A DNA stretch of 64,000 nucleotides from Schizochytrium sp. TIO01 (Eukaryota; Sar; Bigyra; Thraustochytrida; Thraustochytriidae). Below the pieces are notes generated by a model that saw only the letters and a program-made list of their open reading frames with translations, did not search any database and had not been told where the DNA came from. This document shows positions 46,833 through 59,081 of this stretch, one piece after another (position 1 is the stretch's first letter; the number at the start of each line of letters is the position of its first letter). Made by a program: the position numbers and the translations under genes. The stretch is taken from contig SMSO01000004.1 of NCBI GenBank assembly GCA_004764695.1, positions 957,501 to 1,021,500 of the forward strand, written 5' to 3'.

Positions 46833-49555
46833 CTGTTGAAATTGAGCGTAGCAAATGTACTCACCAGCCACTGAGGGTTTGCAACCACAATGCGGTTCAC
46901 AGACTCGTGCCATTAGTTCATATACGCAGCCAAAGTGGCGCCTTTGCAGCACATGTCCTTTTCTTTCGAAGATAGCTTCTTCGCGCGTGAATAAATAAAA
47001 TACTTAATTTGTTAGCACCCCTCAAGAGTGCTCCACTGCCGTACTAGGAGGGTCTATCTAGGTACTAGTAGCCGCCTACGCAGGCAGTTTACAAAGAAGC
47101 GCTCAACTTGCACCACAAAAACTCAAGCTCATTGGCGCATCTTCACGTCCCTCCGGCATGCATAAATCTAATATTATGCAGCAGAAAACCTCTTCGTGGC
47201 GCGGCACAGCCGCGAATGCAGGCGCCTGTCTGCGTCCAGCGCTGCGTGGGCGAGATGAGATCAGCCTCGTACCTGACTTCTTGATCTCAGGTTGTGCTTT
47301 ATTGAAGTGGAGCTGCCGAGTTTCCTGATGCTTGTAATGCCCAAGAAAGAAAAGAAAAGAAAAGGAAAGGAAAAGAATAGAAAGGAAAAGAAAAGAAAAG
47401 AGTTAAGAAAAAGAAAGAAGGGAAAGATGCACAAGGCGGTGGGCGGCTCGAAGAACTTATAATCCTTTCGCCCTCTTCCTTGATAGAAAGAAGAAAGAAA
47501 CAGCGGGTACCAAAAGGGAGGCCGTTGTGTTACTGTGTTGAGGGTTCTTTCTTTGGGTTGAGTTGTTTTTAACTTAATTCAACTTGAAGTTAGGATAGAA
47601 TGGAAGACTTCTTCTATCATGCAAGAGTGACTGCCGCCGCTCTGACGCTGTGATGATAAGGCGGTTGTGAAAGCGCTCTTTGGAGCGAATTCAAGTTCCC
47701 TTATCTCTCCTCCGCTGTCCTTTCATTCTCAATGACATTGAAAAAGCAAATCTAAGGGAAATAACAAAAATCGGAGAGGGAAAATAAATAGGTTTGCCTC
47801 TAGAGAGCTAAATTACTTGGCTCCAATATTGTTCATTTTCCTCTGGAGAATACACCGGTTCCTGGAACATAACTGTCGTGTTGTAGAACCGTGGTTTCAT
47901 TATAAGACACCACTGGGCATGGAATCTGCGAGTGAGCTATTGGCAGCGTCAAGTTGCGGGCCCTGTTTAAGCTTGGTTTGGTCTGAGGCTGGGAAGAACA
48001 TGCTTCGAATGAGGGCTGCAGTGCCCAGCGGCTCAGTTTATCCTCTTTTCCTACGCGTCGCCACGAGGAGTTACGGCCGCAGCACCATTTGCACAACTTG
48101 GCGATGATTTCATAAAAAACCAAAACAGGAACGCTCGCTGCCTACTATGCGAAATGTTTAATTTGCTTTAAAAAACTTGTAATTGGCTTTTAATATCATT
48201 TTAAAAAAAAGAGGAGGGGAAAAAAGAGGAGTGAAAGCAGAAAACCTCGAGAGATGCCAAAGTTCTGTTTTTTGCTTCTCGCTCGGTTTGGGTTCTCTGC
48301 TTCCAAAGTTGGAGCAGAAAAGGCGGCAACGATACTAAAAAGCCTCGAAAGGCATTCATTCATATATTTACAGGCATCAGCGCGGTTTGCCAGTTTTGAG
48401 CTGGGCTTTATTTGCGACACCAAACTACCCATACACTAGTTCGCATCAATCGCCGACATTCACATAGAAAGAAGGCGGTAAAAGTTATACCACCTACCTT
48501 GTGCGAATTAAAAGAGAAAGGAGGAGGTAAATGTTAGTTATACGAATTGCATTTGAAAATAAAATAAAATAAGATATATGTGTATATTGTTATTTTTATT
48601 TTTCAAAAAATATATAATAAAAAAATTAATTTAAAGAAAGAAGAGCTACATACATGATATAGCGAGCGATAATTCTTTGTCGATTTTGTCTGTGAACATT
48701 TCTGTAAAGAGATTAATCTATTCTAAAAAATGATTCTACTTACACAGATAACTTGAAACTCACTGAAGTGGTGGTGGTTCTCCAACTCCGCGAGACGGAG
48801 GAAGGAGACCCCGAAACTTACGACGACGCTCGACCTCGATCATTCTCTGCTACCAAACTCTTCTTTACGAGTCGGTATCCACGTTATCCAACTGCTTGGA
48901 CAGCCGCCTGGCCAGCCTCGATGGCGCCGTGGCAGACCAGGGCCGCCCTTTACTCGATCCAATCAATGCTCGGCTGCCTTCCTCGATTTTGCATGAGGCG
49001 ATGAGATGAAACGAAATCGTGACGGCGATTCGCACTTTTCTTTTATGAAACTACTTTAAAACAGATAAAACCCTTCTCTTGCGAGCCTCGAAATTGCGTT
49101 CCGCTAAATCTCGCCTCAGCTATCAAGACAACGCGATCCTTGGACTCGCACACAGGCACCAGCTACCTGTAGGCGCGCTGCGTCACGTGCCTAATGCTGC
49201 GAGGGGATCATCCAACAGCTTCAAGTTGAGCCTGCTCGGTTTTATTATCTGGCAGGAAACGAAAGAATCCGAATAAGTCGTGAGACCGAGCGTAGAAGAA
49301 CTGAAGGCATCGCATTGCAGTGGTCTTCCAGATGGCCAGTGCTAGCTTTTCAGGTAGACCTTGCGCTAGTGCTCATTCGTTCACTCTGATCATTCATTCA
49401 TTCATTATTCATTGAGCAATTGAACTGATTCGATTGTTCATTGGATGAGCCGCTCAATTGCTCGTTCGTTGTTGTTGGATTTGCTGTAGGCTTTGCTTTT
49501 GTTTGTTTCGTGTGGTTACTTCGACTTGTGAATAGCAGCAATAGCCTGCTTTAGA
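46833..49555. other. Gene-poor DNA
   Basis: No supported gene. It contains AAAAG/AAAGG-type tracts near 47346-47402 and an AT-rich island near 48560-48640. Frames of about 96 codons occur on both strands around 47817-48123, and one of 83 codons at 48753-49004 (plus); none has a domain. Confidence 0.5.
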
Positions 49556-49715
49556 AAACAAACAAACAAACAAACAAACAAACAAACAAACAAACAAACA
49601 AACAAACAAACAAACAAACAAACAAACAAACAAACAAACAAACAAACAAACAAACAAACAAACAAACAAACAAACAAACAAACAAACAAACAAACAAACA
49701 AACAAATAAACAAAC
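49556..49715. repeat. (AAAC)n microsatellite, about 39 copies
   Basis: The longest AAAC array in the window, about 160 bp and nearly perfect. It ends with one AAAT variant and then CTAA units. Minus-strand frames over it spell a Phe-Val-Cys-Leu periodic peptide, an artefact. Confidence 0.97.
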
Positions 49716-49917
49716 TAACTAACTAACACAGCGAACTTCCTGCCTAACTGTAGGTAGTTCGTTAACTCGCTCGCTCAATCCTCGCTTTAGTACGAACTGT
49801 CGATGAAAAAGTACTTCGTGAGTTGGTTGTTTCGTTCGTTGGTTCGTTGGTTCGTCACTTCATTAGTCCTCTGAAGTGGCTCACGAAGTGCTCTCTTTCT
49901 TTGTGATTTCTCTGTGA

Positions 49918-49993
49918 GAATGAATGAATGCATCAATGAATGAATGAATGAATGAATGAATGAATGAATGAATGAATGAATGAATGAATGAAT
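49918..49993. repeat. (AATG)n microsatellite
   Basis: About 18 copies of AATG with one early interruption (CATC). Confidence 0.95.
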
Positions 49994-52900
49994 CTCGGAG
50001 ACCCATGATCTGAGGCCCTTCCGCTCCGAGGCACGCCTGCGAGGACCTGAAGAGTAGCTAGCTATAGCTAGTTTCTGCCCGCACTCCATATCTGCCTTCG
50101 ATCGCCGGAGCAGATCTCTACAGCCAGCAGCTCAGAGAACCCACCGAGGTCGGCGCCAACTCTGCGAGGCTCGCAGTGCCTGGTCAACCAACTAAGCAGC
50201 GGTCGGCCTCTCGAGCTCAGTTCGATCGCTTCGCTTAAAGCACGTTGAAGTCCAGGTTGAACTCGGGGGTGAAAGAAATGGCTGCGCTGTGCTGGGATTG
50301 TTTATTTATTTAGTCATTGATTTGCTCATTTGTGCGCTGTCTTCTTCATGGCGCGCAAATCGCAGCTCAGCAGTTCATACCAAATTTTTGAGCCTGCACC
50401 GATTTCGAGTGGAGGCGGGAGCGCAGCGAGTGGCGAACGGCTTCGTCTCGTGCAATGCAGTGCAGTGCAGCGCAGCGCAGCGCAGTGCGTCCTCCTCCTC
50501 GTCATGAACAATCGCGAGCGAAGCAGCTTTCTCCAGGTGGGCCATGCATGGCGCCTCGAAAAGGGAGACCTTCGCGTTCTGCTTCTCTGTAATCTGAGGT
50601 CCATTGTCATCACATGCATGCATGTGCGGACCCTCAGAGCAATGCCCATATGTGTGTGCTGTGAACGAGTGAACGAGTGAATGAGTGAATGCGTGAATGC
50701 GCTTGAAGCGAGTTGGAAAATCATGGGGTACGCGCGGCAGATGGTAAAGATCGATGGGTTTCGATGGAAGCCAACTAACTTTTGGGGTTCTTGTAGAAAG
50801 AAGGGTGGCTTGAGTGGAACTGGGCATGTGGTACTCATTGTTGTTGTTATTGTCTGTGCTGGTGCTCGCAGTTTTGGTGAGCAGAGCCTGGTGCTGGGCA
50901 CGAGGCGTGCATGCGCCAGGGAGGTCCTGCGCAAGCGAAGACAGCCTCGAGAGAGAGAGAGAGTGGGATCCTGCGTAGCATCCATCCGTCCGTCCATTCG
51001 TTCACGCGGCTTCCGTCGTCGAGGGTCGCATTTCCTTCTCGCGAGCTGCGTTTACCCTTGAGAGGGCCTGCCTTCAAGCTGGTTGAACATTGATTGCATT
51101 TGGGCCATGGACGGCCATGCTTACGTGTCACCATTCTCACAGACGGTGAACAGTTTCGTTTTCGTTTTTTTAAATTATTTTTCTTTTTTTAATGTTAATG
51201 TTGTGTTTATTGTCTTGATCTTAAAAACTAGCATTACCTTTAAAAAAACGTTTTCTAATTCGTTTTTTTTTTTTTTTTTAATTTTAATTTTTACTGTAAA
51301 TTAGAAAACAAAAACTAAATTAGAAAGGCTATTCTTTTTAAAATAATAGTAAAAAGGCTTAACTAAAATAAAATAATATTGTGCTCTAATTTATTATTAT
51401 TATTTGATTTATTTGTTTCTAATTTTAAAAAAAGGAAAGAAAAGAAGAACCTTTTTATAACAATACTGGCAAAAGGGGGAAAAGAAAGGAAAGCCAAAGG
51501 AGAGGAAAAGATAGAGCACGTGGAGTCAGTTGTGCAGAAGAAGCCAATGCTTCACCTGTCTGATCGAGATAAAGATAGTTCACACGCGCCAAAGTGAAAG
51601 TGTCGCTCTGCTGTAGCGCCTCTTCAGCTCAGACCAGCCAAAGTTGGACTCCAAACTTGAAGTGCCTTAAAAGCGAACATTCAGTCACCCGAAGCGACGA
51701 CTTCTTCTTCTTCTTGTTCTTCTTCTTGTTGTTCTAATTCTAATTCTTCTTCGTCAACAAAGTTACCGCTAAAGAGGGCATCCATCACATCAAGAACAAC
51801 TTGAACAAGAAACGAGAAAGCGAGAAGGAAACGTGACGGCAGTGCTACAGATTATCATAGCCAGCTGCTAGCGCCCCGCCTCGCGAGTGCAAAGTGCCAG
51901 CACTGCTAGGTTTAGGCCTAGCTCGCCGGTTAGCCCATCATTTACAAGCGTCGCGGCAACCACCGACCTAACTTAGTAAGTAAGTTGAATGAAATTGCCA
52001 AAACTGTAGGTGCTTGCTTGCTTGCTCTAGGAGCTGACTTGTCGTTTGGCAGGCAGGCAGACAGAGAGAGAGAAGCAGCTAATCCAAAGCCTCCTCCCCG
52101 AACCCGCAACCGCTGCGACTGCCTCCGTATCACCTCCACTGAGCTCCAGTCACGGCTCTGCATGTGCGTGCAGCAGTCGGCCAGATGGACGTTGAACCCA
52201 TCTTTATTTCTTTCTCCATCCACCCATTCAATCACTTAATCTCTGATCATTCCATCGCTCTGTCGGCAATTCGTTCGTTTACTCGCGATGAGAAGTCGTC
52301 CTTGGAATGAGACAGACAGACATTCACTCACTCACCCACTCACACACTCATTCATTCGCTCATTCAATCAATCACTCATTGATTGATTCATGTGGATCGA
52401 TCGAAAGTTCGCGATTTTGAAAAATGGCACTCCGGCGCTTGACTCACAACTACTGGGGCCTATGCGACTGCTAGGCCGGTGCTGCGGAATATACCGCTAA
52501 TGAGAGGCTGAGAACTGCGCCGCGCGTGAACGAGAATGAGACTCAGAGCAAAACTTTTTTTCTTTCTTTCCTTCTTTGTTTGTTTGCATCTTTGTATGTT
52601 TCTCTTTGTTCTTTGTTTCTTTTTGTTCTTTCGGTATGTAGTGTTACAGAATAGTGATAGATGTAAGTACTACTGTGCAAATACATATATTATAGTGGGT
52701 AATGAGTTCCTTTCCCTTTTCACGGGACAGGAGCCACTGCTATATATGCTGAGGGATAGAGTGCAGCTACGAGTAGCTAGCTAGCTTCTTATTCCCTTTT
52801 GTTTTGTTTAGCGTGAATCATTGTCAGGCTTTCCTATGATGTTTTCTTTCTGTTTTCTTTTCTGTTTCTTTTCTTTTTCTTTTCGTTTTCCGCGTGAGAG

Positions 52901-55900
52901 GAAAACGGAGCTTCGAACCTTAAAATACTTCGTCTGTACATTTAATTTACAAATATTTTTATTTATTTTTTTAAAATTAAAGATAAGATTTTATATTTAA
53001 ATAAAAAAAAGATAAAAGATAAAAATGAAAAATCTTATTTTTGTAGCTCTTTGGCACATTTTCTTCTGCAAGAATTTCTTCTTAACTCGATTCGCAGTTC
53101 ACGTGTCGCGGCCTTCTACTCATCGATGTCAAGGCTCAAGAGCACCACTTTAGCCCGGTCGTCGCCTTCTGCGAGCTCTTAGTTCTCTCGAAGGCTTCTT
53201 GTTTTAAATTTACAGAGCCTTCCTCTTGTTGTTCATTTTTCTTAAAAGTTTAAAAAAGAAAAAGAAAAAGAAAAAGAGGCAGGTACATAGAGAGATAGGT
53301 AGGAAGGGAGAAAGAAAAAGAAAGAAAGAGAAAATCTCATTCCCCAAACCGAACCCAACTTTTAAGGTGTCGCTGGCATTGAGACCTACACCATCATTGT
53401 GCGGCCGCCATTGACTGCCTCGAAGCACTTGCCCGTCCTTCAATTCCAACTCCGATCTGGAGTCCGCTTCGGCCCAAAGCTGCTCCGCTCCAGGCGACTA
53501 GGCCGGAGGCCATCGAGCTCATCGCAGCCAGCCAGAAGGATCTCCATAACGCGAGAAGGAGTGAGTTAGTTCTCTTATTCTGACTAATCATTGATATTTT
53601 AATTATTAATTAGATCTGCCGCTGCTCGTTAGGCACGTATTCCGTATTCCTGTGATATTTTTGGAGGGGATTAGTTATTAATCAAAAGCTAAGGGTGCCT
53701 TACGTGCTGCTACCGAGCGGCTTACCCAAAGGCTTCCTTGGGCTGCTTCTTGGCCTGGCTTCGCTCACGCTGCCTGCTGCCTGCGTGCGTGCGTGCGTGT
53801 TTGGCTCTTCGACGTACGCCTCGAAGCCTCCACGGTCTCCGGCTGCGACTGCGAGAGAAGCGGAGCATCAACTTGGCCTTGGTGGGTAATCAACCGATTA
53901 GTTGAGCGAATTCTTGAAAAACCGCCTCACCGTGCTGTGCTCTCTCTCTCTCTCTGCTTTCTATGGTTAGTGCCACGTACATATTCATTACTTACTTACG
54001 TATCTGCAATGCAATGCAATGCAACATTGCAATCCAATGCAATGCAACATTGCAATGCAGTACAATGCAGAACCTCGAACGACGGAATCGTTGTGCATGA
54101 ATTCGATGACTGCACAATCGATCAGCTGATCAATGGAGCGATTGATTGACGCCAGCGGGTGGACTTGAATGGCCTTGGGGCGGGCTGGCTGGCTGGCTGG
54201 CTGCATGCATGCATGCATGCATGATGCATGATAAACTCTCAAGGCGGGCTAAACGCGGCCCCTGCCTCGTATCGAGAGCGGGGTTGAGCTATCGTCAATC
54301 TACAACGGCGGCACGTACCAAATTTATGTGAGCTGAGGCGGTCTTAGCAGGCACTATATGCGTCCTACGTGCCTGCGTTCTCTTTGTGGCGGTTCAACGT
54401 GACAAACGGAACGTCGGAACGCCCAACAGAAGGCACGTACTTATCTCGAAGTCGGGGAGGAGATGGAAGGCAAATGCAAAAGCAGAGGAGACCTCTTCGA
54501 CTTGAACGAAGCTCCGCTGAGCGCCGCCGAAATTTGCCGGTCGAGACAGTTGGGCTCAGAAGTCCGTCTGCGTAAACCAAGATCAGAATAGCGTCCCAAA
54601 TTGAGTTCGTAGTGCAAACCACGGGACCCGCGTAAATCTTTCTCATTTTACTATTATTATTTTAAAAAAAGTAATACGAAAATACAAAATTAAATCTAAA
54701 CTTTTAAAATTTAACAGGTGCTCTGCTTCTATTACGAAGGGAACCCGAACTTGAGACCTGAGATTTCAAATTCTTCTCTCTCTCTCTCTCTCTCAGCGGG
54801 AGAATGATTCAAATTCGAAATGGCGGTGCCTGAAAGCAAATTCAAATGCAGAGCAGCGGCGGCGGCAGCTCGAACGTGGCGGAGGGCACCTACCTCCTGC
54901 GTGCACGCATGCGAAGGAGGAGAGGGCCCTGCGCAGACCCGAAGGGGCAGGGCCGCTCGAAGGCCGCTCCCCAGTGCGTACGCGTACCACCTCAAAATCC
55001 CTCAGGACCAGCCGGCGACGGCCCAGCTCCGGCAGCGGAAATGGAGCGTGACTTGCGCTCGTGACGATGTGGAGTGAGTGAGTTCCGCGGCGCTCTCGCG
55101 GTTCGGGATGGCCAGCGCCGCCAGTCAGCAATCAAAAGACCAGCTGGGAGAACCAGAAACACATCCTCCACGACGGAGACATCTTCGAAAGAAGCGAGGA
55201 AGAACTTGGGCGGACATTCAAACCAGCCGAGCAGTGCCTACAACTTGAGGGAGAGGTCTCCTGAAGATCTGAAGACCTGAAGACCTGTCTGTCTGTCTGT
55301 CTGTCTGCGTGGCTCGCCTCTGCCTCCGTACCTACGCTTCCGTGTTCGTTCGTTTGTTGGTTTGTCTGGAGCAAGACGAGGGTTGGCTATTTCAAGTGCA
55401 TTAAGTGGTCTGATTCCTCGAAGTAGCCAAGAAAATCCCATCGCAACTTGACCCTCTGACCAGCATGGTGACTTGCGAGGCAGAGAACGAGGACCCCACG
55501 ACAGCATTGTAGGTAACTAATTAATTAATTAATTAATTACGTGCAGCAAGGCTTGATGATTGAGGGCCCAAGTCCAAGCTGGGACATCGTTTTTCGTCCG
55601 TCCGTGGACCAAAGGCTTCGGAGAGACAGCTCGCCACTTTCTTGGGGCCGCCGCAGGGCTGGTCTGGGCCACTCAGTCTCGCCCATATTAAACCGAGACA
55701 GAGGAGCCCGAAGTTCGAAGAGTCGCTTATTTGAAAAGAACCTTGTTTGAGAAGGAAAAGTTGGTACAAAAAGATGCCTTTTTTTTTGTTTAAAAAAGAA
55801 GAAGAGTAATTTGCAATGTGAACGTACCTGATGTGAAGAGTACACAGCATTTTAAGAAGCAGGCTGAAATGCCTTGAGAGGAGTTGGAGAAGCTTGGAAA

Positions 55901-55905
55901 GTAGT
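49994..55905. other. Gene-poor DNA with AT-rich islands
   Basis: No supported gene in about 5.9 kb. A 223-codon minus-strand frame at 50326-50997 and its overlaps are compositionally odd and lack a domain. AT-rich islands occur at 51160-51420, 52940-53040 and 54650-54715. Short simple repeats include GCAGT/GCAGC units at 50452-50490, GGCT then GCAT units at 54184-54225, (CT)n at 54773-54795, (CTGT)n at 55281-55306 and (TTAA)n near 55516-55540. Confidence 0.5.
54004..54068. repeat. GCAAT pentanucleotide repeat with inverted copies
   Basis: Direct GCAAT units interrupted twice by ACATTGC, so GCAATGCAACATTGC segments can fold back on themselves. The unit is the same as in the array at 8999-9057. 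Confidence 0.88.
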
Positions 55906-56421
55906 ATGAAGAGCTTGGAGACCCCAGCCTGGGTACGCAAGAAGGAGGACTTGCCCAAGCCCAGCGAAATGATCGTCTATGCTTCCCACCTTGAGCTCCT
56001 TGAGGCTGTCCGCGTGGTGAACACGACGCCGGAAACGTGAGCAAGCTAAGGATTTATTTTGTCTGTGATGGCGCATTGCATTGCAGGTTGAAGCTGCTCT
56101 GATCTGTAGCCGTACCACAAAGCTTTGGGCAAACTTCGCCGGGACGCTCGGATGCTGCAGACGATGCGGAAGAGTAACAGATTCGTGGTGCTGGGTTCAG
56201 AAACCCAGCAACACACACAGAGGTACGCAATGGGCTGCTGGATTTGTACCTGAAACGAGTAACGCCGAGGCCTGTTCTGTGCTGATCGAGTGCGATCCCA
56301 ACATGGCATTACTGGGATCCCGATGTATTTGCAAAGCAGTGGAGAATTACAGAGGCAGCCACAGATAACCATGACCCCCGGAGACTGCGTAGACCCCAAA
56401 GTCCTGGTGCTTGCTGCGTAA
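55906..56421 (+). CDS. Tentative three-exon gene, unknown product
   Basis: Three coding-like pieces share one reading phase. Exon 1 (55906-56016) begins MKSLETPAWVRKKEDLPKPS and ends HLELLEAVRV. Exon 2 (56110-56245) begins PYHKALGKLRRDARMLQTMR. Exon 3 (56291-56421) contains SQHGITGIPMYLQSS and ends KVLVLAA before TAA. The proposed introns, 56017-56109 (93 nt) and 56246-56290 (45 nt), start with GT, end with AG and keep the frame, giving about 125 residues. The donor GTGAAC of intron 1 and the very short intron 2 are weak points. I recognise no family. A 95-codon single frame (56081-56368) and a 155-codon antisense frame compete for the same bases, and decay of a real gene is also possible. 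Confidence 0.32.
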
Positions 56422-57277
56422 AGAGTTGCGATAGATAGGAACGTTTGGCAGCCCAGCCTTAGGTGGCGTTCTTGAGCTTGTAAGCCATATTTGTCAAGTA
56501 CTAACAAGTTCAAGTTAAGGGTATGCTTGAAACAATGTTGGACCTGAAGTTTTGGCAGCTGTAATTTCGTGGCCTTGGGGAGCTTCGAGCCTAGGATTTA
56601 AGTACTTTAGTCAATAGTTCGGCTACTCTATGAGTACACAGGAAACAATTATTATTTTTCGCACTGTTTGAGACCCTTCGATGGCGAGACGAGGAGGATT
56701 TTACTATGCTGGTTTTGTTATAGAAGTCTGTGTACTGCTAGTCGTGTATCTTGTGAAGCCAATGGCTAGTCAATTATGAACATGTTACGCAACAAAACGC
56801 AGCTACTCGATATGATTGTTGCAAATTATGCTTTGAACTTCACGCAGAGTGAAGACTATTTCAGTAAAGCAAGATAAGAGAGGATGAACTAGAGATAATT
56901 ACAAACCTTGAAGCAAGGTTTCCATAACTTCTTACTTACTATTATTATTATTTATTAAATAAATTAATAAAATATATATATGTTTTAATTAAAAACTTTA
57001 AAAAAACTAAAAAAATAATTAAAAAATATATACACAAAATTCTTAGTCAATTTCTTTTATTTAGCGCGTTTTTTTCAAGACCACATTGTGTGGTGAGCTG
57101 ACCCTAGCACATGACCTGGCTTGCAAAAGGCTCGGCATGGTATTTAATATTCGGCAACGGAGCCGCAACCTCACAGTAGCTGATGTTTTTGAGGATATGA
57201 AAGATCTTGGACAAAGAAGTTCAAAGCAGCAAAACATTGAGTGAAAAAATGTTAAATTTGAGAACTCAAACTTGAGG
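56422..57277. other. Intergenic region, AT-rich
   Basis: No gene seen. An AT-rich island fills 56940-57055. Confidence 0.55.
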
Positions 57278-57367
57278 TACATACATACATACATACATAC
57301 ATACATACATACATACATACATACATACATACATACATACATACATACATACATACATACATACATA
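57278..57367. repeat. (CATA)n microsatellite, about 22 copies
   Basis: A perfect tetranucleotide array that ends two bases before the stop codon of the tentative minus-strand coding segment at 57369. Confidence 0.97.
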
Positions 57368-57368
57368 G

Positions 57369-57902
57369 TCAATCTATGATGTCTTTTTGCCCATTGCGCA
57401 GGGCGACTAGTCCATCATATGGGCCAGAGCTAGGTCTAACTCGCCAGTCAGAATTTCCATTCGCAGTGTGACTGCACATGAGCAATACCCAGTCCAGGTT
57501 TCTCATCACAGGATACACCATCATCAAATTAAGAAAGATATAGTTGAATATGTGCATCAGAATGGCCAACCCCAGGAAACTTGCCCTCCAATGTACTCCA
57601 TCTTTGTGCCTTTCATTTTTGGACTGTTTATGTTTTTTGCTTTTGGCACTGTTAAAATAAGAGAAATTATTATATAGAAGGCTTTCGATGAAAACCAGCT
57701 GGTCTCAGTCAATCAGGAGTGCCGAAATCGTATTTTGTATTCTCTTTGTCTACCCTCTTTGTAAACAAGAGATACCCTGGGCCTCTTGCACTTTAGATCT
57801 ACCTACTAAGGTAGGCAGTCGAAAGACTCATTTGACCTGGGCTTACCCATTCCAAGCGGCATTGAAAATTTCAATATGTACAACTTCGCAGCAAGGCAAA
57901 AA
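57369..57902 (-). CDS. Tentative two-exon coding segment, unknown product
   Basis: The downstream exon (57648-57369) follows a good acceptor (TATTTTAACAG) and stays open for 93 codons to TGA. It begins with a Lys-rich stretch (KSKKHKQSKNERHK), then a hydrophobic segment (FLGLAILMHIFNYIFLNLMM), then a soluble tail with NSDWRVRPSSGPYDGL. An upstream piece at about 57902-57847 reads EVVHIEIFNAAWNG and ends at a GTAAGC donor in matching phase, implying an intron of about 198 nt. The 5' end is not found. I recognise no family. A 69-codon plus-strand frame over the same bases also contains a hydrophobic run, so the coding strand is not certain. Confidence 0.27.
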
Positions 57903-59081
57903 CTAGGTACTACACATTGTGACATGGCAAAGGGAATGCGGGGAATCAACTCTTAACTCTTACGAAAATGGGTTGCGCAAAGAGAAACAGAAGCTACGAG
58001 TAATAAGGTATCCGTTGACGTGGACTTAGCATTCCTAGCAACGGATCTAAATGTGCAGGTGCAAGAAAGCACGTGGCACAAGTGACAAAGCATGATCTTT
58101 TATGGTACTTGGCGGAAGCTGCCATCAGAATTAGCTGAGTTGTTGAGTGAGAACGTGCCAAAGAAAGGAGTGCTGAGATGAGGTGCGTACTTCATATTGT
58201 GCACTCTCAAAACGTAGTTGAGTACGATGCTTTCAAGGGGGTAGAAAGGTGCGAAAAGAAGGGAACCTAAAATGAAGGAGAACCGTGTGCGAACTATTGT
58301 TCAGATAGATAGCTCGTTAGTCGGCTAGCGTTCTGAATGAGCCACGTGCAAATCTTACTTCATTAAACCGACGGCCAACACGCGGCGGCCGCGTGCACAG
58401 GCCGGCAGCTCGCGGGAGCTGCGAGCTAGCACGCAGACCAAGGGGAAAGAAAGAAGTTGTGCTATAGCTGATAGCGAGCTGGCTGGCCCCAGCGCGATTG
58501 CTCTTGTGAAGGGCTGGCCAGTGCCAGACTTAAAGGCGAGCTTCATAAAACGCTGATTTATACAACATAATTTACTGCACCAGCTCGTTTATTCTACAGA
58601 GCAGGACACCTTTCGGAGGTCTGCCAATTTCGAGCAAGGTTGTAAAGTCTTAAGAGATTGAGGAACAAGACATTGTGACTTGGGTGGTTGCATTTCTATA
58701 GAGGTAGTGGCATTTGTGATCCTGAAGTGGGTTTGTAACCTTTCAAACGCTGCTATTTCATACCAGTATTGAACCAGCAGCGCAGACATTCGGAAGGAGT
58801 GTGGTTGCGATAGATTTAAAAATCAAAGGCATTAACTTCTAGATTGTGTTGAAAACGCTGATTTTTCGTCCAGTATTTCAACTTGTGCTGTTGCGAGCCA
58901 TATCAACAGATTTCTTCGTGCAAATCACATTTATTGAACACAATTGCATATCTATCTTTAAAACTGCAACGTGTTCTTGTTATCTCTTGACAAGGCTTTG
59001 TTCTTGGAGAATTTGAAGTTCACATAAGGATCATAAATCTTTGACCCTGATCAAGATACTCGACAGTCTTCACACTCACAA
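57903..59081. other. Upstream region of the C2/EF-hand gene
   Basis: No supported gene. Two minus-strand frames of about 63-66 codons (58355-58546, 58589-58789) lack motifs. The last few hundred bases probably contain the promoter and leader of the following gene. Confidence 0.5.

Noticed and set aside
48753-49004. 83-codon plus-strand frame
   Set aside because: Locally coding-like but no domain, no splice partners and competing frames on the minus strand.
50326-50997. 223-codon minus-strand frame
   Set aside because: Overlaps other open frames on both strands, follows pentamer and AATG-type repeats, and shows no motif.
52905-52925. GCTTCGAACCT as a possible tRNA T-arm on the minus strand
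   Set aside because: No matching anticodon arm, acceptor stem or A box could be placed around it.
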